DNA of 6,711 bases, from the NCBI GenBank assembly GCA_945901665.1, contig CAMDLJ010000147.1, positions 1-6,711 on the forward strand, read 5' to 3'. Below the pieces are notes generated by a model that was not told the DNA's origin, did no database searches, and was given only the letters and a program-made list of their open reading frames with translations. The position numbers and the translations under genes are program-made. Shown one piece after another: positions 1 to 5,838 of the stretch. This DNA is from Bordetella parapertussis (GTDB lineage Bacteria > Pseudomonadota > Gammaproteobacteria > Burkholderiales > Burkholderiaceae). Numbering within the stretch: position 1 is the first letter of the stretch; each line of letters begins with the position of its first letter.

Positions 1-94
1 AGAAAAAACGCGTTGTAGGGCTTTTTTGATGCCCGCATGCGTTGCCCGATTGGCTGCAATCAATGGCAGTATCTAGCAAGCCCTCAAGAAACTT

Positions 95-130
95 TTAGCC
101 CCTGCGCTGCTTGTCACGCACTTGGGCTAA
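95..130 (-). terminator. Hairpin after the small secreted protein gene
   Basis: On the minus strand a 7-bp perfect stem (TTAGCCC with GGGCTAA) encloses a shorter TGCG/CGCA stem. It begins three bases after the TAG stop of the gene at 134-388. The run that follows (AAGTTTCTT) is only partly T-rich, so this is a plausible but not textbook intrinsic terminator. Confidence 0.4.
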
Positions 131-133
131 GCA

Positions 134-388
134 CTAAGAGCGGTAACCGGTGATTTTTTCGCAGGGGTAGGAGTTGCCCGTTGAGACAGCTTGGCAAAAA
201 TACTTGCCGTTGCTGGACGACATGCCGTCGCAAAGCTTGACTTCTTTTTTGCTTGCCGCCATGCAGATGACCTGCTTGTCTTTATCAAGGACTTTTTCAC
301 AGCCGCCATCTTGTGCTTGGCTTAGCGCAGGCGCAAGCAACACACATGCGAGCGTGAGCTGGAAGACTTGGGTGAGTGAAAAGCGCAT
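134..388 (-). CDS. Small secreted cysteine-rich protein, function unknown
   Basis: This is an 84-residue protein of unknown function. Residues 1-25 look like a Sec signal peptide: a short basic start (MRF), a hydrophobic core (LTLACVLLAPAL), and an AxA-like site before SQAQ/DGG. The mature part is about 58 residues with five cysteines (in GGC, VIC, KLC, YFC and YPC) and many lysines, which suggests a small periplasmic or extracellular disulfide-stabilised domain. The odd cysteine count would leave one free or allow a dimer. The ATG is preceded by an AAAGG stretch at reasonable spacing, which supports this start. A hairpin follows the stop and a possible promoter lies upstream, so it appears to be a single-gene unit unrelated to the catabolic genes. 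I do not recognise the family. The signal peptide and regular cysteine spacing make it more likely real than chance. Confidence 0.7.
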   Translation of the reverse strand: MRFSLTQVFQLTLACVLLAPALSQAQDGGCEKVLDKDKQVICMAASKKEVKLCDGMSSSNGKYFCQAVSTGNSYPCEKITGYRS

Positions 389-424
389 GATGCAACCTTT
401 TTTTAAAGTTGGATCATGTTAAAA

Positions 425-452
425 ATTAAATGTTACAGAGCCGTGTTTCTAA
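425..452 (-). promoter_or_regulatory. Possible sigma-70 promoter for the small secreted protein
   Basis: Reading the minus strand, TTAGAA (447-452) and TTTAAT (425-430) are separated by 16 bases and lie about 37 bases upstream of the ATG at 388. The -10 matches the consensus at five of six positions, but the -35 only at three. The region is A/T-rich in any case, so this is a weak call. Confidence 0.3.
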
Positions 453-457
453 GCTAA

Positions 458-476
458 CCGTAATGTTTTGTTACGG
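458..476. repeat. Short inverted repeat CCGTAA/TTACGG
   Basis: Two perfect 6-base arms are separated by TGTTTTG. The repeat sits just upstream of the putative promoter at 425-452. It could be an operator or a weak hairpin. Nothing in the sequence decides between these, and chance cannot be excluded. Confidence 0.3.
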
Positions 477-629
477 CTTTGTAATTCAATCACTGGCCGC
501 AGGGCAGGGTGCACTCGAATGTCACCCAAATGTCATTTTAGAAATTCAGTCTCGGCGTGCCGCCGTGAACTGTGAAGATTTCCTGGCAAATAGCTGGTGA
601 TTTTTGCTCGGTACCCACCGCCCCAGGCG

Positions 630-1079
630 CTATTCCCAAAGACGCGGGCGCCGCTTGCTCTGCAGTTCACCAACATTCATCTCGCCTTGCAAGGGTGCAG
701 CGTAGAAGCGGTCAATCATTTCGGGACTGGTTCTGGCATTGCGCGCCAGGGTCAAGGTATCTACCGTTCTGCCAAACAGCAAGCGGAACATGATGCTGCT
801 GTGACGCAGGCTGTACAAGGTACGGGTTTCACCCGCAGTGCTGAGTTTCAGGCCCGTGACTTCCAGCACGATTTCAAATTGCCGTGCCAGCAGCTTCATG
901 GCACTGTCCCTGGAGCTTGCGCTGGCCAAGAACACATGGTCTTCAGGATGTATGTCCCGGCCCAGTTCAATCGCCTGTCGGCGCCGGATGCGTTCATACA
1001 CTTTCACAGCCCAGGGCATGGTGGTGATGGGAAATGTGTGCCCCTTTACAAAGTGTCTTTGAAACCGGCAGCAGCCCAC
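630..1079 (-). pseudogene. Tyrosine recombinase (phage-type integrase), C-terminal remnant
   Basis: These 149 residues match the C-terminal catalytic part of tyrosine site-specific recombinases, which cut and rejoin DNA through a covalent tyrosine intermediate. Visible parts are the box-II motif YSLRHSS (residues 89-95, with R92 and H93) and the tyrosine-bearing motif MIDRFYA (121-127, Y126 the likely nucleophile), followed by a tail ending GELQSKRRPRLWE. Full integrases are usually 300-400 residues. The SAM-like N-terminal domain and the first catalytic arginine region are absent. The frame opens only with a GTG directly after an in-frame TGA (1080-1082). Just upstream, another frame reads LLPVSK, which resembles the strand that normally precedes this point, so a frameshift near 1050-1075 is possible. 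There is no phage, conjugation or transposition gene nearby. I read it as the decayed scar of an integrated element. The family assignment is firm; the pseudogene status is inferred from the truncation. Confidence 0.8.
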
Positions 1080-1279
1080 TCAAACTGTTCTATTTGGCGC
1101 AGAACAGCATGGCTGGAAAGTGGGTAAGCCGGTGGAATATTGAAAGCCTGTGCTAAACAGGTTTACCATCCATTCGTACAAATGATGCCATCCAATAAAT
1201 CCATGCCTCATCCAGAAAAAATTCTGAACACCCTCAAGCCAATCATTATTTTCCATACCAACTCACTCAAACTCTAACC
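1080..1279. other. Intergenic region upstream of the plus-strand catabolic genes
   Basis: This 200-base stretch separates the integrase remnant from the gene at 1280. It must hold any promoter for the plus-strand genes, but no convincing -35/-10 pair is visible: TTGAAA at 1140-1145 is followed 16 bases later only by a poor TTTACC. On the minus strand, 1046-1162 is open for 38 codons without a start codon and overlaps the integrase frame. It may be another piece of the decayed element or chance. Confidence 0.4.
1147..1161. promoter_or_regulatory. Small inverted repeat, possible operator
   Basis: CCTGT-GCTAA-ACAGG is a perfect 5-base inverted repeat with a 5-base centre, about 120 bases before the ATG at 1280 and just after the TTGAAA hexamer. 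The geometry suits a dimeric regulator, but no regulator gene is in the window and arms this short can arise by chance. Confidence 0.2.
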
Positions 1280-2035
1280 ATGACATGCACACAAGTCTAC
1301 GAACCAGGCAACTATCGTTTCGTCCCCGGCGTTTTCCAGTACTCGGCAGGAGTTGCCGCTGAGCCAGGGTTTCGTATCGAACGTGTCCGCTTCATGAATT
1401 TTGTGTCGTTAGCTGAGGGATTCCGTCTGATTGAGCAGACGCTTAAGGCTGCTGGGCGTCCGCTTTCTGCATTTTGCGCTTGCGAATTGCGTTCGCCGCG
1501 ACCGTTCGATGAAACCGGTTTTGAGGCTTTCAATAAGGAGTACGTTGGCACACTCGCACGTTGGGGGCTGTTTGATGGGACAACCAATCCAGTGGCACGC
1601 AGTAACGTTTGTCCGGAAATTGATCCACCAAATGAACCAGGCTTTTACGCGTTTTCCTTCACGGTTGAAGACCCGTCTGCCGTTCCATCTTTTGTCATCG
1701 CCGGCAGCGGCGAAGCACCGGAAGGTAAGGGAAACTACAAGGATCACATTGTCAATCGCGGCGATATATCCTCGGAAGGATTGCGAAACAAAGCCCGCTG
1801 GGTGCTTGGTGAAATGGAAAACCGTATGCGTGCTCTTGGTTTCAACTGGTCAGATGTGACCGCATCCCAACTTTATACCGTGCATAACATCTACCCGCTG
1901 ATGTCAGAAGAGATTGGCCGGCGCGGAGCGATGCGTGCAGGCTTGACTTGGCATTTAAATCGCCCGCCGGTCGTCGAACTCGAATACGAGATGGATTGCC
2001 GTGGCGTGTATTTCGAACGTGTCCTTGCTGTTTAA
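1280..2035 (+). CDS. RidA-like protein, probable tandem double domain, function unknown
   Basis: This is a 251-residue soluble protein without signal peptide or membrane segment. I read it as two RidA (YjgF/YER057c)-like halves; RidA proteins are usually about 130 residues, act as trimers and deaminate enamines/imines. The first half has a start like RidA's (FVPGVFQYSAG, 14-24), a helix at 44-59, and NPVARSNV (103-110), which resembles the RidA P-A-R-[ST] segment holding the ligand-binding arginine. The second half has FVIAGSGEAP (138-147), a helix at 168-186 ending in GFNWSDV, the strand TASQLYTVHN, and RPPV near 228-231. The tandem reading is my inference from these patterns, not a database result. 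The ATG fits the expected domain edge, but no Shine-Dalgarno is visible before it. The lyase gene begins 73 bases downstream on the same strand without an obvious terminator between, so cotranscription is likely. A role in clearing or processing a reactive intermediate of the neighbouring pathway is possible but unproven. Confidence 0.75.
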   Translation: MTCTQVYEPGNYRFVPGVFQYSAGVAAEPGFRIERVRFMNFVSLAEGFRLIEQTLKAAGRPLSAFCACELRSPRPFDETGFEAFNKEYVGTLARWGLFDGTTNPVARSNVCPEIDPPNEPGFYAFSFTVEDPSAVPSFVIAGSGEAPEGKGNYKDHIVNRGDISSEGLRNKARWVLGEMENRMRALGFNWSDVTASQLYTVHNIYPLMSEEIGRRGAMRAGLTWHLNRPPVVELEYEMDCRGVYFERVLAV

Positions 2036-2097
2036 GGTCATCATCCAACAACTAGAAATTTTTTTATCGTTGGTTTGGGAACTCGCTATTACCTTCT

Positions 2098-2103
2098 AAG
2101 GAG
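2098..2103 (+). promoter_or_regulatory. Shine-Dalgarno AAGGAG selecting a TTG start
   Basis: AAGGAG ends five bases before TTG at 2109, whereas the next in-frame ATG (2124) is 20 bases away, too far for normal initiation. The site therefore supports TTG as the start of the lyase gene. Confidence 0.75.
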
Positions 2104-2108
2104 AAGAA

Positions 2109-2972
2109 TTGAACACTCCATCCATGAGCTTTCAACTCAGGCGGCTGATAGATAAGCACGGCTTTTTACGTATGCCCTGTGTTTATGATGGATTGACTGC
2201 TCGGTTAGGTCAAGAAGCGGGTTTTCCGGCTCTGGCCACTTCTGGCAATGCGGTAGCTGCCAGCTTGCTGGGCATGCCCGATGTCGGTCTGCTGGGCCTG
2301 TCTGAAAACGTTCAGCATGCTGCACGTCTCGTGAGCGTGCTCGATGTTCCCTTGATTTGCGATGCCGACACCGGTTACGGCGGCATCATGAACTCGGTGC
2401 GTACTTTGCGCGAGTTCGAGGCCGCTGGTGTCGCGGGCATTTACCTAGAGGACCAAGTGTTCCCAAAAAAGTGCGGCCTGCTTCCTAATGAAACAGCCGT
2501 GGAGTCAATCGACGATCAGTGCAGAAAAATCGAGGCTTTAGCTAAGGCCAAGGTGAGCTCAGATTTCTTTTTGATCGCCCGCACCGATTCCAAGTCCATG
2601 CATGGTTTAGATGATGCGGCTAATCGAGGGCGGCGTTACCTAGAGGCTGGTGCCGATGCTGTGCTGGTAATAGGCGCTGACAAGGCAGATGAGCTTGAAC
2701 GTGTGGCCAATGTGGTGCGTGGACCGCTCATGACGGTGCTCCATGAGCACTCTCCATCGGGCGATCTAAATGACGCATTTCTTCGCAGTGTTGGATGTGT
2801 TATCGGTATTCATTCGGGCGTACTGCGCTATGCGGTTGTCAAGAGTTTGCGAAAGGTTCTCGCCACCATGCGACAGGATGAATCTACTAGCGCCTTGCGA
2901 CACGAGATGTGCAGCTTGGATGAGTACAACAAGGTGTTGGGACTAGACGACTGGATGGCGCTGGACTCATAA
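2109..2972 (+). CDS. Isocitrate lyase/PEP mutase-family C-C lyase (2-methylisocitrate or dimethylmalate lyase-like)
   Basis: This is a 287-residue cytoplasmic TIM-barrel enzyme of the PEP mutase/isocitrate lyase superfamily, of normal length (PrpB-type enzymes are about 290-300). Members cleave or form a C-C or P-C bond next to an oxo-acid using Mg2+. Seen here are the N-terminal VYDGLTARL segment (25-33), the metal-binding DADTGYG (85-91, D85 and D87), EDQVFPKKCG (114-123) with the presumed catalytic C122, and LIARTD (155-160) with R158. Spacing is close to methylisocitrate lyase. The KKCG motif marks a lyase rather than a PEP mutase, but the usual next residue, His (K[KR]CGH), is Leu here. 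Start is TTG with a strong Shine-Dalgarno. With a LeuCD-type dehydratase nearby, 2,3-dimethylmalate lyase-like cleavage (giving propionate and pyruvate) is one option. Oxaloacetate decarboxylase or methylisocitrate lyase activity are others. The family is secure; the substrate is not. Confidence 0.88.
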   Translation: MNTPSMSFQLRRLIDKHGFLRMPCVYDGLTARLGQEAGFPALATSGNAVAASLLGMPDVGLLGLSENVQHAARLVSVLDVPLICDADTGYGGIMNSVRTLREFEAAGVAGIYLEDQVFPKKCGLLPNETAVESIDDQCRKIEALAKAKVSSDFFLIARTDSKSMHGLDDAANRGRRYLEAGADAVLVIGADKADELERVANVVRGPLMTVLHEHSPSGDLNDAFLRSVGCVIGIHSGVLRYAVVKSLRKVLATMRQDESTSALRHEMCSLDEYNKVLGLDDWMALDS

Positions 2973-2980
2973 GACTGTAG

Positions 2981-3016
2981 CCGCAGCATTTCCATGCCTT
3001 GGGCTGCGGGGTTTTT
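2981..3016 (+). terminator. Rho-independent terminator after the lyase gene
   Basis: CCGCAGC (2981-2987) pairs perfectly with GCTGCGG (3003-3009), with an inner CCA/TGG pairing in the loop. GG and then five T residues follow (3012-3016). It starts eight bases after the lyase stop codon, so the receptor gene downstream probably has its own promoter. Confidence 0.85.
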
Positions 3017-3019
3017 CGC

Positions 3020-3047
3020 TTGTGTTTTTGAGAAAACACTATACGAT
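3020..3047 (+). promoter_or_regulatory. Possible promoter for the Bug receptor gene
   Basis: TTGTGT (3020-3025) and TACGAT (3042-3047) are 16 bases apart, in the interval between the terminator at 2981-3016 and the ATG at 3104. Both hexamers are only partial matches (three and four of six). The location is where a promoter is expected, but the exact site is uncertain. A small palindrome TTGTT-T-AACAA follows at 3058-3068. Confidence 0.3.
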
Positions 3048-3103
3048 TATTCGAAAATTGTTTAACAACGGATCTAAGTTTTTACCCTAAAAGGACTTTT
3101 TGT

Positions 3104-4093
3104 ATGCGGAAAATATTCAGCTTTGCTTTGGTTGCGGCTTTGTTTCAGTTGGGCAGCGCATCGGCGCAGTCGTCGGCGGCAGGTGCTCAGACTTACCCCG
3201 CAAAACAGGTGCGATTCATTGTGCCGTTCGGTGCCGGAGGTGGTGTCGATATTTTCAGCCGTCTTTTAGCGCAGCGCTTGAGCGAGCAGTCGGGGTACAC
3301 CATCGTTGTGGAAAATCTTCCTGGTGCCGACGGTAATATTGGTGCTGATCTTGTTGCCAAAGCACCGCCGGACGGCTACACGATCCTCATGAGCGCAGTT
3401 ACCCTGCAAATCATTAATGGTGCTTTGAAGCCAAAGCTGTCTTATGACCTGGTGCGTGATTTCGCACCGATAAGCCTAGGTACGACAGCACCACTATTTT
3501 TGGCCGTGAATAATGCTTTACCCGCAAAAGACGTTAAAGAGTTCATCGCGCTAGCAAAAACACGGGCCGGTAAGCTCAACTACGGATCATCCGGTACTGG
3601 CAGCTCGCTGCACTTGGCGGGCGTGATGCTCGACAAGGCAACCGGTAATGACACTTTACACATCCCGTACAAGGGGGGCGGGCCAGCAATGCTTGATCTC
3701 ATTGGCGGTCATATCGACTTTGCATGGCAGTTGTATGGGGTCGTGCAGTCGCCTGTAGAAGCTGGCAAAGTGCGCCTTCTTGGGGTAGCGGCTCTGAAAC
3801 GATATCCAAGCCTACCAAACGTTCCAACAATGGCGGAGCAAGGCCTTCCTGGTTTCGAAGCAGAAACCGTGTACGGCATTTTGGCCCCAAAAGGTACGCC
3901 GCGCGCCATCCAAGAAAAGCTCAATGCCGATGTGGTGAAGGTGCTTGAGGCACCAGATGTTAAAAAGAAGTTGCTTGAGCAGGGTATGGTTTCAATTCCC
4001 TCAACGCAAGAAGACTTTGCGAACTATCTGCAAAAAAATATCACCAAGTACACAAGGATTGTTAAGGACTCCGGAATCAAAGTGGACTTCTAA
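3104..4093 (+). CDS. Tripartite tricarboxylate transporter receptor, Bug/TctC family
   Basis: This is a periplasmic solute-binding protein of 329 residues, the usual length for Bug receptors. These bind small carboxylates and related compounds and deliver them to a TctA/TctB membrane pair. Residues 1-21 form a Sec signal peptide (basic MRK, hydrophobic core, ASA before QS). The mature protein carries the family hallmarks in order: YPAKQVRFIVPFGAGGG (31-47) with D49 following, NLPGADGNIGADLVAKAPPD (71-90) running into GYTIL, the YGSSGTGSSLHLAG loop near 165-178, and HIPYKGGGPAMLDLIGG. AAAAGGAC gives a good Shine-Dalgarno eight bases before the ATG. No TctA or TctB gene is present in the window, which is common for Bug proteins. 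It lies behind a terminator and converges on the minus-strand operon. The placement suggests that its ligand is the substrate of the neighbouring enzymes; the ligand cannot be named from sequence. Confidence 0.95.
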   Translation: MRKIFSFALVAALFQLGSASAQSSAAGAQTYPAKQVRFIVPFGAGGGVDIFSRLLAQRLSEQSGYTIVVENLPGADGNIGADLVAKAPPDGYTILMSAVTLQIINGALKPKLSYDLVRDFAPISLGTTAPLFLAVNNALPAKDVKEFIALAKTRAGKLNYGSSGTGSSLHLAGVMLDKATGNDTLHIPYKGGGPAMLDLIGGHIDFAWQLYGVVQSPVEAGKVRLLGVAALKRYPSLPNVPTMAEQGLPGFEAETVYGILAPKGTPRAIQEKLNADVVKVLEAPDVKKKLLEQGMVSIPSTQEDFANYLQKNITKYTRIVKDSGIKVDF

Positions 4094-4140
4094 GCCCTAA
4101 TTTTTTGCTAAGTGAGCCAACGGAGATCTATTTAATTTTT

Positions 4141-4163
4141 AAGCTCCCAAGGATTGAGAGCCT
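4141..4163. terminator. Hairpin between the convergent gene sets
   Basis: Positions 4143-4161 form an 8-bp stem with one G-U type pair and a 3-base loop, extended outward by a wobble pair and an A-T pair. On the minus strand it directly follows the TAA of the gene at 4163-5152 (its edge touches the stop) and is followed by TTAAAAATTAAAT. On the plus strand it lies about 50 bases after the receptor stop. It could serve both transcripts, though neither side has a clean T tract. Confidence 0.45.
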
Positions 4164-5152
4164 TACAAAGCTACAAATATTTCTTCGATGGCAGGTCGCC
4201 GAGGTATGAGCCCCTGCTCAAATGACCAGCGAATCTGCGCTTCTAGTATGTCCCGGTTGGCTTCCAGACCATACGGCCAGAAATCCTGCCCCATCAAGGA
4301 CTGTGTGGCTTGTGCTTCAGCAGTCATCCACGGCAGCATGACAGGTAGAGCCTGATGCACGTCTAATTGGGCCTGTGCCTGCTGTTTCGCCTTGTTGAAT
4401 GCATGAAGAAGTGCTTTAGAAAGAGTAGGGTGAGCCGCCATAACATCTCTGCGAATGCCCATGATGTGCATCACCGGAAATCTGCGGGTGCGCCGGAAGT
4501 AGTCTTTTTCGACCGTTCGCCACTCAGGAAAAAGCCGGACCATGGAAGTGTCCCTACCGAAATGTTCGGGGGGCGTGTAGGAAATCAATACGTCTAGCTC
4601 TCCAGCAAGCATCAAGCTGGACAGTGGGCGGCCTACGACTGCCTTGATCGATACAGCATTATTCGGCCAATTTTTGCTGTCGATAGTTTGTCGCTCTACG
4701 TGATCGACATCACCTATCAGCCACTCATTCTTTTCAGGGGAGAACCCGTATTCGTCTGCAAGTATTCCGCGAACAACCAGGGACAGCGTATTGGAATACT
4801 CGCGGGTGCCAATGCGTTTTCCTCGCAGATCGGCAGGCGAGTTGATACCAGCGTCCGATCGAAGATAGATTGCCGAGTGACGAAAAGACCGAGAGGGAAA
4901 GATTGGCAGGGCTATGTAGGGGCAAGTGCCACGCGCACTAGAGATCAAAAAGTTGCTAAATGACAGTTCGGTGACCCCAAATGGCGCTGAACTGAAAGCT
5001 TGGGCAAAGATCTCTTCCAAATCGCCCGCAATAAAATCAGTGTTGAAGCCCTCAACTTGGACGGACCCGTCCAGTAGTGCTGCTGTCCGGTCATAGGCGC
5101 CTACAGCAATGCTGATCTGGTCTGCTGCATTGTCAAGGGAATAGTTATTCAA
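4163..5152 (-). CDS. 4,5-dihydroxyphthalate decarboxylase-like protein
   Basis: These 329 residues resemble the family typified by Pht5, which decarboxylates 4,5-dihydroxyphthalate to protocatechuate and has a periplasmic-binding-protein-like fold. Matching segments are ISIAVGAYDRTAALLDG (13-29), FGVTELSFSNFL (59-70), LPIFPSRSFRHSAIYLRSD (82-100), DLRGKRIGTREYSNTLS (108-124), FPVMHIMGIRRDV (225-237) and QDFWPYGLEANRDILE (289-304). It has no signal peptide, so it is probably cytoplasmic and enzymatic rather than a transport receptor. The start is uncertain: an in-frame TAA lies two codons before the TTG at 5150-5152, there is no clear Shine-Dalgarno, and the conserved part begins near residue 13. 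It is last in the minus-strand set, 78 bases after the LeuD-type gene and a hairpin. Many family members are not phthalate enzymes, and no other phthalate-pathway gene is visible here, so the substrate remains open. Confidence 0.85.
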   Translation of the reverse strand: MNNYSLDNAADQISIAVGAYDRTAALLDGSVQVEGFNTDFIAGDLEEIFAQAFSSAPFGVTELSFSNFLISSARGTCPYIALPIFPSRSFRHSAIYLRSDAGINSPADLRGKRIGTREYSNTLSLVVRGILADEYGFSPEKNEWLIGDVDHVERQTIDSKNWPNNAVSIKAVVGRPLSSLMLAGELDVLISYTPPEHFGRDTSMVRLFPEWRTVEKDYFRRTRRFPVMHIMGIRRDVMAAHPTLSKALLHAFNKAKQQAQAQLDVHQALPVMLPWMTAEAQATQSLMGQDFWPYGLEANRDILEAQIRWSFEQGLIPRRPAIEEIFVAL

Positions 5153-5221
5153 TTTTTACGCCAGAAATTCTTTAACACTATTGCCCATCTCAAAATTTGA
5201 ACGCTACAGAAAAGAGTATCT

Positions 5222-5239
5222 GCCCAGTCATCACTGGGC
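5222..5239 (-). repeat. Perfect hairpin overlapping the small-subunit stop codon
   Basis: GCCCAGT and ACTGGGC form a perfect 7-bp stem around a 4-base loop. The TGA stop of the LeuD-type gene (5231-5233) lies within the loop and stem. On the minus strand the stem is followed by AGATACTCTTTTC, not a clean T run. It may be a partial terminator or an mRNA-stabilising 3' end that sets a different level for the downstream decarboxylase-like gene. Confidence 0.5.
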
Positions 5240-5827
5240 TCCCTTCATCCACTTGATCGGGATGTCCTGTTGCAAGACAGACACTGCGCCGGGCTGAAGT
5301 TGTAGCTGCGGGTGTTGATCCAGCCAGCCCTTGAGTTGCCCACCCACTCCTCCGTGTCGGATGATATCTTGAAGGACTACAGGCATCGGATCAACACTGG
5401 CCGAACTTTTCTGGGTGATGTTTTTTAACATCCCGGTTTCCATGTCAACCTCGATCACATCGCCATCGGAGATTGGAAGATGCTGCGGACTCCAGCCCGT
5501 CAGCACGGGCAGTCCTTTGGAAATAGCGCCGCGCAAAGACGTGCGGGGCATGGAGCCACACAGTACGCCCATGTCCAAGGCCGCCATAGCGATAAAGCCC
5601 TGGAAATGTGGCTTGCCGCAGCCGAAATCCTTGCCTGCCACCACGAAGTCACCAGGCATGACTCGGCTGGCAAAGCTGGGATCTATGCACTCGAACAGGT
5701 GCGGAATCAGTTCTGCTGGATCGGTAATCCGGCCTATCGCAAAAGCAAAAGCCATAACGCCTTCGTCCAAGGGAATCGAATCACCAAATACATGGCATCG
5801 GCCCGTTTTTTGCAAAGATTTGATCAT
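5231..5827 (-). CDS. Aconitase/isopropylmalate dehydratase-family small subunit (LeuD-type)
   Basis: This 198-residue swivel-domain subunit partners an aconitase-type Fe-S hydro-lyase large subunit, as LeuD does with LeuC. LeuD is about 200 residues, so the length is normal. Family features are the N-terminal GDSIPLDEG (15-23), DPAELIPHLFECIDPSFASR (36-55), PGDFVVAGKDFGCG (58-71), the RGAISKGLPVL segment (99-109), and DGDVIEVDMETG (121-132). Two hallmark motifs are changed: LeuD's D-x-I-N-T-D is S-I-P-L-D here, and the G-C-G-S-S-R-E-H-A segment, whose arginine contacts substrate in the family, is G-C-G-K-P-H-F-Q-G (69-77). This suggests a different substrate from isopropylmalate. The ATG lies 11 bases after the large-subunit stop, with only a weak GTGGTG upstream, consistent with translational coupling. 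The complex acts in the cytoplasm. Family certain, substrate unknown; a 2,3-dimethylmalate dehydratase-like role is a possibility. Confidence 0.9.
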   Translation of the reverse strand: MIKSLQKTGRCHVFGDSIPLDEGVMAFAFAIGRITDPAELIPHLFECIDPSFASRVMPGDFVVAGKDFGCGKPHFQGFIAMAALDMGVLCGSMPRTSLRGAISKGLPVLTGWSPQHLPISDGDVIEVDMETGMLKNITQKSSASVDPMPVVLQDIIRHGGVGGQLKGWLDQHPQLQLQPGAVSVLQQDIPIKWMKGAQ

Positions 5828-5838
5828 TGGACACCACG

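Noticed and set aside
597..1127. Plus-strand open frame of 176 codons opposite the integrase remnant
   Set aside because: It lies antisense to a stretch with clear recombinase motifs, shows no recognisable domain, and is best explained as a shadow of the minus-strand coding sequence.
2045..2075. CCAAC...GTTGG inverted repeat between the RidA-like and lyase genes
   Set aside because: Arms of five bases are 19 apart and the T run lies inside the loop rather than after the stem, so it is not a terminator and the two genes are probably cotranscribed.
4163..5152. Periplasmic ABC-type substrate-binding protein
   Set aside because: The fold is related, but there is no signal peptide and the motifs match the 4,5-dihydroxyphthalate decarboxylase family better.
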